Positions 39,030-49,789 of a DNA stretch of 64,000 nucleotides are shown here, piece after piece. The position numbers were made by a program, and so were the translations under genes. The stretch's first letter is position 1; each line of letters opens with the position of its first letter. A model generated the notes under the pieces. It saw only the letters and a list, made by a program, of their open reading frames with translations, was not told the DNA's origin and ran no database searches. Source of the DNA: Prochilodus magdalenae (Eukaryota; Chordata; Actinopteri; Characiformes; Prochilodontidae); NCBI GenBank assembly GCA_024036415.1, contig JAMWET010001299.1, positions 62,001 through 126,000 on the forward strand, given 5' to 3'.

Positions 39030-39560
39030 CAACCCCGCCCAAAGGCTAATGCTAAAGTGGCTATGAAAGATGTCTATGCTGCTGTTAGCATACTGCAAAC
39101 CAAGCACCCGGACAGGGTCTCTATTGTAGCTGAGGACTTTAATCTCTTCAGTTTAAGATCTGGACTTCCATCAGATTGACTCCTGTGCCACAAGGGAACA
39201 GAAAACTATTGACCAAAAGCACTGCCTGGTACATCAAGCATGTTTTATGTACTGTACTTTACACTGCATATATATTCACTGTCCTGTATCTTTACTCTGC
39301 ATACTTACTATTTTTTGCATATGTGCTCTTACAGTACATACAACCTACACTGTATTCTCTCCACTCCCTCTGTGTATATGTATATTTACACTGACAGCTG
39401 TATTTTCTACCACTCCACTGTCCATAATAGTACATATTGTAACCGTGGTATCACTTGCCATACTTTCCTGCACTTAAATGTAAATAATGCTGTATTTGGC
39501 ACCTCTGGTTAGATGCTAACTGCATTTCACTGACTCTGTGCTCTGCACAATGACACGCAG
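39030..39560 (+). mobile_element. LINE fragments (endonuclease piece and 3' end)
   Basis: 39,030-39,150 reads as a damaged AP-endonuclease segment (CATCAACCCCGCCCA, GTAGCTGAGGACTTTAATCT resembling a GDFN block). 39,240-39,560 resembles a LINE 3' UTR, ending near TGCATTTCACTGACTCTGTG. Broken by frameshifts; orientation is from motif reading only. Confidence 0.5.
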
Positions 39561-39740
39561 GAATCAAAGAGTCTAGCATTCATACATATTTCACGCAGAT
39601 GTAACTCCTTAAGCTTTTCCTCAGCTGAAACAAAACAAAAGAAATCAGCATGGATTATATTAACTAATTTACTGTATGATGTATGTAGTTACAGCAGAAG
39701 CTAATGTATCAAAAGGACCACAATAAAACCTCAGGAACTA

Positions 39741-39990
39741 AGATAAGATAAGATAATCCTTTATTAGCCCCACAGTGGGGAAATTCACAATGTTACAGCA
39801 GCAAAGGGATAGCAAGGTACTCAGTACAAAGAATAAGATAGATTAACAGAACAATATATAACAATATAAACATTATAAATGATAAAAGTCAAAACATCTG
39901 GAGAATCTTATTTACAGATAATTCCAAAATATTTACAGATAATTGCACATTTATCAATGATAAAGTTATTAATTTTGAAGTTACAATGGA
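39741..39990 (-). mobile_element. Retroelement-tail repeat, second copy
   Basis: Shares GATAATCCTTTATTAG, CCACAGTGGGGAAATT and ATGTTACAGCAGCA with 36,188-36,370. Confidence 0.55.
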
Positions 39991-39999
39991 GCAATCCAG

Positions 40000-40205
40000 C
40001 TATAATACAGATCTTTATAGGGCCTCATATTTATGGAAAATAGAATATTCTTCACTTTGTTGAAATAATAAATTGATGTAATATATAAACATTTCAATAA
40101 CTGATGTTACACTCTCACTTACACCCTCCATTTCACACAATCCATGTCTGTTTACAACACAATCACATGTATCCGCCTATTCGGCCTATAGAAGTTCAGC
40201 CCTAC
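40000..40205 (-). repeat. Dispersed repeat, inverted partner at 48,545-48,780
   Basis: The reverse complement matches the spacer repeat at 48,545-48,780: GTATTTTAATTG, CTATAGGC.GAATAGG, GTGAGAGTGTAACAT, ATTTTCCATAAATAT. Non-coding. Confidence 0.7.
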
Positions 40206-40225
40206 CCAATTAAAATACAGGATAT

Positions 40226-40760
40226 GTGCTCTACCTTATGGCAATGATTAAGAGTCGATCTGTACCTCAAGCTCTTCGCTCTTCAAGTACAGCTCGACCT
40301 GACCCACCATCCCTGAAGACTCATGGAAGACAAGTGTCCAGACTCTTTACTGTCCTGGCTCCCAGATGGTGGAATGAACTCCCACTGCCTGTCCGAACAG
40401 CGGGGTCTCTCGCTTCTTCAAACGCAGACTGAAGACCCATCTCTTCGTAACGCACTTAAGTGAGTGAGCACTAGTAGATGTGTAAGTTATATGTCTATGT
40501 TGAAATGTTTTGCACATATTCATAATTACCTTTCTTCTCTACAGGTATGAGTGCTGGGCTGGGGTTGCCAGGTAATGCACTTTTGCTTTATATGTCTGTG
40601 TATTGATCTTTCTAGGTATGAGCACTGAGCTCACTAAGTTCATGCCTGAGCTCATGGCAAGTTTAGGCTCTAACCCTCCTGTACTAGCTGTAAATGTTAT
40701 CTTACAGAACACTAAGCGTGGCTGTAAGTCGCTCTGGATAAGAGAAGAATTATTTAGTTC
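40226..40760 (+). mobile_element. LINE 3' part (reverse-transcriptase C-terminus)
   Basis: The frame from 40,226 contains RLFTVLAPRWWNELPLPVRT, the C-terminal block of L2/CR1-type fish retrotransposon polyproteins, followed by FKR-like and KTHLF-like remnants in another frame. The element ends near GTAAGTCGCTCTGGATAAGA (40,724-40,743), a common fish LINE terminus. Upstream RT motifs are missing. Confidence 0.7.
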
Positions 40761-41349
40761 TAAAACGCTTTAATAATATGCATTGTAGTGGTCCATTAAA
40801 GCTTTCAGCAGGAAGTTTTATTTAGATTCCCAGACTGTTCTTTCTAAAGGTAGGAGAACGTTCTCTAAAAGTATTCTGCTGTCTCAGATCTCAGTAACAG
40901 ACAAGAATGTTCTTCTTGTGTCATAATGTAAAACAATCTGTGGTCCAGACAACATCCTCAAAACGTCCTCTGAAAGTTGCAGTTATAAAATCATGACTTA
41001 CAGTAGCTCAAAGTAGCATGTTCATTTCCACTAAAATTGGGTTTAAGTGCACTTTGTTTATTTGCCAAACATTTGATTCCTTTCATTTGATTTTAATAAA
41101 AATTATAAAAAAATATAAAAATTATATAATTATATTATATTGCTAATAATTAATTTCTCTGTACATTTAAATCTATTTAAATTTGATCTAATACATGCAA
41201 GAGACTAAGGCTTGACACATGAGTCACTCAATTGTTGAATTTAAAATTAAATTTATTGAAACATAGGGTTTGAATGAATTGACTGAGAGCATGTGGCAGA
41301 GACTCAGATGGAGGTGTGATTTGCAAAAATCATTAAAAAGCATTAAAAA

Positions 41350-41843
41350 TGTGTGTGTGTGTATGTGTGTGTGTGTGTGTATGTGTGTGTGTGTGTGTGT
41401 GTGTATGTCTGTGTGTGTGTGTGTGTGTGTATGTGTGTGTGTGTGTGTGTATGTGTGTATGTGTGTGTGTGTGTATGTCTGTGTGTGTGTGTGTGTGTGT
41501 ATGTCTGTGTGTGTGTGCGTGTGTATGTGTGTGTGTGTGTATATCTGTGTGTATGTCTGTGTGTGTGTATGCGTGTGTGTGTGTGTATGTGTGTGTGTAT
41601 GTATGTGTGTGTCTGTGTGTGTATGTGTGTGTGTGCATGTATGTGTGTGTGTGTGTGTATGTCTGTGTGTGTGTGTGTATGTCTGTGTGTGTGTGTGTCT
41701 GTGTGTATGTGTGCGTGCGTGTGTGTATATCTGTGTGTGTGTGTATATCTGTGTGTGTGTGTATGTCTGTGTGTGTGTATTTGTTTGTGTGTGTGTGTGT
41801 GTGTCTGTGTATGTGTGTGCATGTCTGTGTGTGTGTGTGTGTA

Positions 41844-41898
<55 letters not shown>

Positions 41899-42032
41899 GT
41901 GTGTGTGTGTGTGCGTGTGTGTGTGTGTGTATGTCTGTGTGTGTGTGCGTGTGTGTGTGTGTATGTCTGTGTGTGTGTGTATGTCTGTGTGTGTGTGTGT
42001 GTGTATGTCTGTGTGTGTGTGTGTGTGTGTGT
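41350..42032. repeat. 680-bp (GT)n / GTATGTCT array
   Basis: Long purine-pyrimidine alternating array with TATGTCTG and TATGTGTG interruptions, open in several frames as an artefact. It lies at the position of the shorter GT array (36,032-36,105) in the duplicate unit. Confidence 0.95.
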
Positions 42033-42135
42033 AAACGTCCTAAACATGAAAAATGTTTCTTGTTTTATAAAGAAAAATAGATATTTAGCACTTTAATAAA
42101 ACCAGCTATTTGTATCTGCACTCCTCTACACTCAC

Positions 42136-42577
42136 ATCAGCTCCATGTACCATATAGGAGCACTTAGTGTCACTGCTGGAATAAGAATAGCCCAACAAAC
42201 AAAAATATCCATCAAACAGCGTCCTGTGACCACTGATGAAGAACTAGCAACAGATTCTTTGACTTCTGTTGTGAGGAGGACCAGCAAGGTAGGAGTGAGT
42301 AACAGAGTGGACAGTGAGTGGACACAGTGTTTAAACATTTAAGCAGCACTGCTGTGTCTGATGCACTCACACCAGCACCACTCAATGTAACACACCACCA
42401 TGTCAGTGTTACTGCAGTGCTGAGAATGATCCAGCAGCCTAACCTGCTCTGTGGTGGTCCTGCGGGGGACTGAAGAACAGGATAAAAGAGGGGATATTGC
42501 TTATACAGAGAAACAGATGTACTACAGTCTGTAACTGTGGAACTGTAAAGGGCTCCTATATGGTAAGCGGAGCTGAT
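42136..42577. mobile_element. MITE with inverted ends, copy beside receptor A
   Basis: Same ends and interior as the 36,558 element (CCATATAGGAGCACTTAGTG, ATATGGTAAGCGGAGCTGAT). It lies just 3' of the receptor A coding region. Confidence 0.75.
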
Positions 42578-42759
42578 AAAATGAGTATAGATATAAGGAG
42601 GTGGTGAATATCATGGCTGGTTGGTATGTATGTACAGTCCTTTACTTTTTACCCAAGAAGATTTATCATGAAGGTGTTTGCTGGGCTTTGACAGTCCAGA
42701 CTCATAATGCTCTGGATTCTTCATGGCCTGGATCTTCTTGGAAGAATTCTACATAGATC

Positions 42760-43057
42760 CTAAATCCCCTCCTCACCATTTCCTACAGCATATGGAGAAT
42801 CTGGATACATGACACACAGTGTGACCATTTTGAAAGATTTAAAATTCGTATAGAGAGGGGAACCCACAAAATCTAGGAGCTCACCTTCAATATCAGCAGC
42901 TGCTCCCGTATCTTGGATGCTGCAGCAGTCACAGCACAAAACGATGACACAGAAATGAGAAACCATCACATAATAACCAAAGTAATGATGTTCATTTAAG
43001 AGCTAAATATTAACATTACTGTTACAGCCTACCTCTGTAACGACATAGCCTGGGACC
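42760..43057 (-). CDS. Receptor A exons 5-7 (cytoplasmic tail)
   Basis: Short exons 43057-43033 (GSQAMSLQ), 42919-42885 ([12 protein letters not shown]) and 42800-42760 ([13 protein letters not shown], then TAG). The order, phases and SPYAVGNG match the B tail, which runs on where A stops. Confidence 0.75.
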
Positions 43058-44636
43058 CTGTAGAGAGGACAGAATGTATAATTAGTGTATAATCAGTATT
43101 CCTATAGTCAAGTGGTCACAGAGATTTATGCTGGAGGGTTACCTCGTGCAGGGTTGGCCTTTTTCCTGAGGAATGCAAATACAATCCAAACAGAAAGCAG
43201 GAGGCACAAACAGAGGGGCCATGTAGTATACAAAGGCATGAGAGGGTCAGCACCTGCACACAGACCAGACCACAGTAAAATAACTAGAGTTACAGTGAAG
43301 TTTATACCAGGGTTTCTCAGCAATGGGCCATCAGGCACCCTCTAGTGGTCCAAGGATCTGCACACAGCCAGTAGTTTATAGTGGGCTGAAACATCATAAA
43401 TACACATTTCAGCATTTAAAGTACTGAATACCTGTATGTGTATATATATATATATATTTATATACATATGCCCTGCTCAAAAAAATAAAGGGAACAGTTT
43501 TTAATCAGAGTATAGCATCAACTCAGTTCAACTTCAGGGATATTGATATGGTCAGTTAAGTAGTAGGGAGGGCCGTTAATCAGTTTCAGCTGCTTTGGTG
43601 TTAATGAAATTAACAACAGGTGCAGTAGAGGAGCAACAATGAGACACCCCCCAAACAGGAATGGTTTAAAAGGACGAGGTCATTGACATTTTGCCCCCCC
43701 TCATCTTTTGCTGTGTCTCCCAGCACAGTCTTAAGAGTACGGCGGAGATTCCAGGAGACAGGCAGTTTCCTTAGCAGGACCGGTATCTGCTCCTTTGTGC
43801 AAGGAGGAACAAGATGAGCACTGCCAGAGCCCTACTGCTGTAAATGTGTCTGACCAAACAATCAGAAACAGGCCTCATGAGGGCGACCTGAGGGTCCGAC
43901 GTCCAGTAGTGGGCCCTGTGCTCACTGGCCAGCACTGTAGAGCTCGATTGGCATTTGCCACTGAACACCAGAATTGGCAGATCCGCCACAGGCGCCTTGT
44001 GCTTTTCACAGATGAGAGCAGGCTCTGGAGACACCGTGGAGAATGTTATGCTGCCTGCAACATCATTTAGCATGACTGGTTTGGTGGTGGGTCAGTGATG
44101 GTGGGTCTACGCTGGTTCCTCCTGGTGCACAACAATGCCCGGGCTCATGTGGCGAGAAGATGCAGGCAGTTCTTGGAGAATGAAGGAATTGATACTATTG
44201 ACTGGCCCACCGGCCCGCCTGACCTTAATCCAATAGAACACCTCTGGGACATTATGTTTCGGTCCACCCGACGCCACCAGGTTGCACTTCAGACTGTCCA
44301 GGAGCTCAGTGATGCCCTGGTCCAGATCTGGGAGGAGATCCCCTAGGACACCATCTGTCGTCTCATTAGGAGCATGTGGAGGCCATACAAACTACTGAGT
44401 ACCATTTTGAGTTGCTGTAATGGAATTTGGGTTAAATGGACGAGCCTGCTGCATCATTTTTTCGCTTTGATTTTCAGGGTCTTTGAATTCAACCCTCTGT
44501 AGGGTGATCATTTGTGGGGGCATCCTTTCGTTCCTAACACATTACCCAGTCTATATGAGGAAAGATATTCTGCATGATTTTTTTTCCCATTGAGATCTGA
44601 TGTGTTTTCAAAGTGTTCCCTTTATTTTTTTGAGCA

Positions 44637-44703
<67 letters not shown>

Positions 44704-47146
44704 CATATATGTGTGTGTGTATATATACATAAAATCCATTTATCCCAGCAGTGTCTGTGTTTTTTGTAAAAATACTATTTACCAATTAAATACATAATCA
44801 TAAACATCAAAACTCCACCTTTAAAGGCACCATTAGTAAAGTGACTGTTTAAATGGTTTTTGATATGGGTCTTTATATGAAATTGTTAGTCAGGTTGATG
44901 GAGAGTGTGTTGTATATTGTTTTATATACTGTAGAATCAAAATAAGTTCTGATAATGTTTCGATGGTAAGCTTGAATGATCCTTTTTTTGGTTCTTTTAA
45001 AAGCTTTGTCTTTACTACAGAATACTTCAAGAACCATCTTTGTAAGAAGGGAAAATGAGAATTAACTGTAATATTTTGTTTTTAAAACATACTTGAATTT
45101 TTATAAAATATAATTCAGTTTGGTTCCACATTTCTTTTCAAAGGCTAAAACCAAAACATGGACACCTGATTTAATTTCATTTAGTGACGCAGAGATTTCA
45201 TTTAATGATTATATATGTCACAAAAGGGGGCGGAGGAAGAGGCAGGATGTAATCGCAAGTGATTTAATACAAAACAGGACAAAACAAAACTAAGAAATAA
45301 AGCAAACCACGGGAACAAGAAACAGGATTACAAACTAACAGTCAAAGATTGAAACATACAAGAAACCAAACTAAAATCTAACATGAAACCAAAACGCCAA
45401 GCAAACACACAGGGGACCCCAGGGAGTATAAATGAACACCGACTAACAAGGAACACCTGGGAAGGGGCGGGGCTACAAACAGGGACCTAGAGGGCGGAGA
45501 CAGGAGGAGCACATGACCAAAACAAAAGCACATGGAGCATGACAACAAGGAGCACATGGACAGGGACAGACAGACAGATAGACGGACAGAGATGTAACAA
45601 TATGATTATCTTAACCAGGTGTTATATAATGACTACAAAACTGGCCTTCCTCAAGGAGCAGGGAGGTTACACAAACATTCTGACAAACACTACCGTCCAA
45701 TTTAACCAGCTATGTACAACTATATATATATAGTACAGGAACTACAGTCTTTAATTGTAATTGTATATAAATATATATATATATTATATATATAATATAA
45801 TATAAACATTTCATGCAGAGGAAACTCACCAGATTTTTCCTCTTCAGCTGTGTTCTGGGTTGTGTTCTGGGTTGTGTTCTGGGTTGTGTTCTGGGTTGTG
45901 TTCTGGGTCTCGGTAGTTTCAGTGGGTTGGGGTGGTTTAGCTTTGTCTATGCTGACTGTAACATTGCGTATCACTGTCCAGTTTCCTCTTCTAGCAGTGT
46001 TTTTATTATTTGGGTGGACCTGTACAGCACAAAGGTACTGTCCACCGTCTGACTCCTTCACTCTACTGATGCTGATGTTGTGACTGTTTGGTTGTTTGGT
46101 TTGGTTTGAGAGTCTGTTAATCAGTTCTTTCTGCACATTACAGTGGTGACCGTACGTGATTCCTTCATAGCTAAAATCATAAGAGTACACGCAGGTACTG
46201 CTATTTCCAACAGTCTTAATCCAGTAAACAACAAATGGCACCCCGTTATAATCTCGTGTGAAGGTGAAACTACAGTTTAGATGCACTGATTCACCTGCAG
46301 TTACTCTCAGTGTAGATGGTTTCTCAGGTGTGGATGTTACTGCAGGGAGGAAGGAGCAGCATGTTACACTCTGTCTTAGTTACTGCACACACACGACACC
46401 TAACACACTAAACAGAGCAGACGAGCACACAAGACTACTGACAAACATTCAGGAGACAGTAAGACTTTAACTAAGAGAGAAAGAGGATGAAATTAAAGGA
46501 GTTTAAATAAATGATCATGTTTATAATCTGGTGTTACAGTTCATACAACAGTGATATGAACATTTGTAGTGATATATGATGATAGAGAGAATAAACAGTT
46601 ACTCACTCTTTGGGTTTGGAACAGCAAATACATATGAATGGACGACGTTGGGAGACGATTTGAACGGAAATAAGAATCTAGAATCCAGAGATATAACACA
46701 GGCAAGAAACCCACTCTTTACTTCTAGTTCCTTATCACACTGTGACCGTGAAGGTTTATTCCTACAGATGCCCAGTTTCTCCTCATCATCATCAACCTCA
46801 ATCCTGATGTGTTCACACTGTACCGGGCAGTTCAGGTTGATCTGATTGTCAGACTCTGTATTTATTTGCCATTTTTTTGTTTCACACGTCAAAGTTCCTT
46901 CATATATTGCTCTGTAAATGAAGTGAGTTTGCCCTTAGAAATGAAAAAGAAATGACTATAAGGCTACAGAAATACTGAGTTTTGTTATTATCCGTTATTT
47001 CAGTATGACTGTCAACTGTAGTTCAAACTGTAGTCAGTTCCTTTATAAAGAGTCAATAACAATATTAATTACACTCAATGTGAATATCACTCACCTTCAC
47101 ATTTGCTGAGGACAAAAACCAGAAAAATGAAACACAGCATTGCCAT
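42760..47146 (-). CDS. Receptor A: Ig-superfamily type I membrane protein, 7 coding exons
   Basis: Exons: 47146-47095, 46933-46607, 46339-45830, 43253-43143, 43057-43033, 42919-42885, 42800-42760, all GT-AG, phases 1-1-1-1-2-1, 1101 nt, 366 residues. Signal peptide at 1-17 ([17 protein letters not shown]). A six-cysteine domain at 18-126 (Cys34, 53, 57, 74, 83, 96) has no family I recognise; it may be a degenerate Ig fold. The V-type Ig domain has Cys149/Cys230, Trp166 and the SDGGQYLC signature, plus an extra Cys176/Cys193 pair. A TQNT-repeat stalk (about 260-296), transmembrane helix 308-325 with a KK stop-transfer and a 41-residue tail with a single tyrosine (SPYAVGNG) follow. Likely a leukocyte-type surface receptor by architecture; NITR, CD300-like, TIM and CD8-type proteins are alternatives, none convincing. 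Confidence 0.8.
43143..43253 (-). CDS. Receptor A exon 4 (transmembrane)
   Basis: 111 nt, acceptor TGTGCAG, donor [18 protein letters not shown], then [17 protein letters not shown] and RKKANPAR. An intact counterpart at 52,314-52,424 in C supports the boundaries. No charged residue in the membrane, so no adaptor pairing is implied. Confidence 0.8.
43334..43348 (-). promoter_or_regulatory. CTCF-like motif in receptor A intron 3-4
   Basis: Minus strand CCACTAGAGGGTGCC, one mismatch from the CTCF core. Upstream of the transmembrane exon. Confidence 0.4.
43471..44639 (+). mobile_element. Tc1-like transposon, degenerate, in receptor A intron 4
   Basis: The ends CTGCTCAAAAAAATAAAGGG and CCCTTTATTTTTTTGAGCAG are inverted repeats flanked by TA-rich DNA. 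Inside, transposase pieces sit in different frames: a helix-turn-helix/linker part (43,795-44,070) and a DDE end with [20 protein letters not shown] and [15 protein letters not shown] (44,095-44,346). Stops and frame breaks mean it is not autonomous. Copy D lacks it at the matching place. Confidence 0.88.
44640..44705. repeat. AT microsatellite
   Basis: About 60 bp of (TA)n adjoining the Tc1 right end, probably part of the TA-rich target. Confidence 0.95.
45216..45599. mobile_element. Probable solo LTR (384 bp)
   Basis: Begins TGTCACAAAAG and ends GATGTAACA (TG...CA ends), flanked by ATATA / ATATG. The paralogous site in D (about 38,327) reads GATTATATGATTAT with no insert, so the element arrived after the D/A duplication and made a roughly 5-bp target repeat. 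No primer-binding site or coding was seen. Confidence 0.7.
45830..46339 (-). CDS. Receptor A exon 3 (V-type Ig domain and stalk)
   Basis: 510 nt from CTGCAG to [43 protein letters not shown], then [20 protein letters not shown] and four or more NTTQ repeats encoded by a 12-bp tandem. At least five N-glycosylation sequons. The V domain and stalk share one exon. Confidence 0.85.
45848..45910 (-). repeat. Coding 12-bp tandem in the receptor A stalk
   Basis: Repeated AACACAACCCAG on the minus strand (TQN/TTQN units), about five copies. The antisense frame reads VFWVVFWVV only as a by-product. Confidence 0.9.
46607..46933 (-). CDS. Receptor A exon 2 (six-cysteine extracellular domain)
   Basis: 327 nt after acceptor TTCTAAG, ending at donor GTGAGT. 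Motifs: [30 protein letters not shown] and FLACVISL. The B-strand-like NLNC and the F-strand-like FLAC suggest a divergent Ig fold. About 90% identical to the B exon by eye. Confidence 0.82.
47095..47146 (-). CDS. Receptor A exon 1 (signal peptide)
   Basis: ATG at 47146-47144, [17 protein letters not shown] plus one base; donor GTGAGTG. The hydrophobic core and the matching exon in B and C support this start. Confidence 0.8.
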
Positions 47147-48837
47147 GATGTCGATCACGCATTGAAAAAGCAGAAGAGTGAGATGTTGTAAATGCTCCTT
47201 TTACAGGAAGAGCTGTAGCACAGCAGCTTAGGCTATTTTAAGTGTACAACTGAGCTCATTTCCTCAGTTTGAATATTATTTATACATTACTAATATTCCT
47301 TTCCAGATCATTCTGACTCATTTCAAGCTAAAAACCAAACACACCTACAGCTAACTCAAAGCCCTAAGCTAGAGAATTAAGCACACGAAAAAAATCTATG
47401 TAAAAAATTTAATGTCAAGATACTTGATGGAGTAAAACATATTTCACAAATTCAAGTAAGTCACACTAAAGTGTTTTGAGTAAGTTCTAATTGGATGGGT
47501 GTGCCATGTGTTACCCTAAAAATATAATGTGGTGCTACTTGAAATGTTATAGTAAGTGGTTACATATTTCGGTGTTAATGAACAATTCAGTAATATGTAC
47601 TCAATGAATACCAAACAATCACACATGATTTTTAAATATCTGGACTGATCATTTTTATGTATAACTCATTTTCAACTGAACGTGGTTATGTTCTACTAAT
47701 AAAAGCAGTCCAGGTTAGGTCTATTACTGCAGGTCTACAGTTACTACTGTGCTAATAAGCTTCATAAAATGACACTCAGTACTAGGGTGTAAGATAACAT
47801 GCACTTACAGCAAACAGTAATGTGGTCAGACAGTTAACTGTGAAGTATGAGGAAGAAGCACACACAATGGAAGAAGGCAGGTCAAGGGGAGAGACAACAC
47901 AAAGAAGGTGAGTAAAAAAGGTCCAACAGAATGCAAATAGAGGACGTCAAGAGCCAATGGAGCCTATTAACACTTATGAAGTAAATCACAAAGAGAATTC
48001 ACTTAATATCACTGAAACAACACAACTGATGTGTTAAGTCAACAACAAATCGCATTAAAACCAACAACAGGGCTGTTTCATTTCTTAGAGAGCAAAGCTA
48101 GTTTAGGGAACTACAGAGCTGCAATAGAACTAAAGCTTCACCATGATTAATTAAAGAGCCCAATTTTATGAAAATTGGAAGTTTGCCTTGAAAGATAGTT
48201 AAATGACAGTTTAATGTAATATATAAGCATTCCAAAAACTTATATTACTCCAGCTCATGCAGTCCATGTTCAAAAACCCAGCAGCTAAACATGTAGAAGA
48301 GCTTAAGGAAGTGATAACATGCAGAGCGACTCCTAAGTGCGCTGTGGCAGAGTGCTGGCAATGCGGGTAGAGGGCACATGCATCATACCATGCTTTTATG
48401 TTTGCCAGGCCGACTGACCCCTGAGGGAGGTGCTCTGTGGAAGGTGTACAGAGAAGGGGCTTTTAGGGCGTGGTATACACAGCCTCGTTGCTATTGTTGG
48501 GTTTGAGTGGTGTGTATGTGCTACAGGTATGTGGTAGTGGTGTCTATGTTAATTTTATTGTGGATATGTATTTTAATTGTGCAGTGCTAAACTGCTATAG
48601 GCTGAATAGGAGGATACACGTGAATGTGTTGTGAACAGATGCATGTTTTTAAATATGGACTGTGTGAACTGGAGAGTGTTAGTGAGAGTGTAACATAAGC
48701 TTTTTAAAATGTTTATATATGTCAAACTTTCAACAAAGTGGGGAAAATTCCATTTTCCATAAATATTGGGTCTTTAAATCATCATAAAGCCATAGTTTCA
48801 TTGTAGCTCTTTAGTCCTTTTTGTTTTTATTGGGGTC

Positions 48838-48868
<31 letters not shown>

Positions 48869-49151
48869 TCTGCTGTAACTACATAAACCATACAGCATGG
48901 ATTATGAGTTTTAATATAATCCATGCTGAATTTTCAAGATTAGTGCTTTTGTTTTGTTTTAGCTTGAAATGAGTCAGAATTATCTGGACAGGAATGCTAG
49001 TAATGTAATGTAAAATAATGTTTAAATATTTTAGGAAATGCCTAAAATAGCCTAAGCCACTGTAGTACAGCTCTTCCTGTAAAATCATTACAACACTTAA
49101 GAACACTTACAACATATCACTCTTCTGCTTTTTAAATGCGTGATCGACATC
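47147..49151. other. Spacer between receptor A and pseudogene C
   Basis: 47,147-47,335 and 48,960-49,151 are inverted arms of the A/C duplication (shared CAAGCTAAAAC/CTTGAAATGAGTCAGAAT and AGCCTAAG). The core 47,336-48,959 is unique apart from the dispersed repeat at 48,545-48,780 and a T-rich run near 48,830-48,865. No coding seen. If A and C are both transcribed away from here it would hold both promoters. Confidence 0.65.
48545..48780 (+). repeat. Dispersed repeat, partner of 40,000-40,205
   Basis: Contains CTATAGGCTGAATAGGAGG and TTAGTGAGAGTGTAACAT; inverted relative to the 40-kb copy. It also shares CTAAACTGCT.TAGGCTGAA with intron 6 of mtmr10. Confidence 0.65.
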
Positions 49152-49789
49152 ATGGCAACGCTGTGTTTCATGTTTGTGGTTTTTGTCCTCAGTAAGGTGA
49201 GTGATATTCACTAAAGATACTCTTTATGATGAAACTGACTACAGTTTGAACTACAGTTGACAGTCATACTGAAATAACAGATAATAACAGAACTCAGTGT
49301 TTCTGTAGCCTTACAGTCATTTATTTTTCATTTCTAAGGACAAACTCACTTCATTTACAGAGCAATATATGAAGGATCTTTGACTTGTGAAACAAAAAAA
49401 TGGCTGACAGTCAGATTAACTTAAACTGCTCGGTACAGTGTGAGCACATCAAGATTGAGCTTGAAGATGGACCTCTGGACCTCTGTACAAATAAACCTTT
49501 ACAGTCAAAGTGTGATCATATTCTAACAGTAGACTACAGCAGCAACAATGCAGGTAAACTCTTGTGGAAGATAGAATAATATTTCTTTACTGAGTTTATC
49601 ACACTGGAAACAAATCAAGTGAATAAACACCTGTCTTGAGGCTGCTCCCTCACTCTTGTTTAACTGTGTGTACATATTCACATACAGTCAAACCAAAAAG
49701 TCTGCACACTCCTTTCACCTTCTCCGTGTTTACTCACAGCTGACAGAAATCAATAAATGGGCAACCTAGACCTGGATTAGCGGGGCGTG

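Noticed and set aside
41270..42096. Four overlapping ORFs of 234-254 residues
   Set aside because: Pure GT-array translation (CVCVCV, HTHTHT).
45813..46083. Plus-strand ORFs reading [13 protein letters not shown]
   Set aside because: Antisense of the receptor A stalk repeat; the minus strand has the splice sites and Ig signature.
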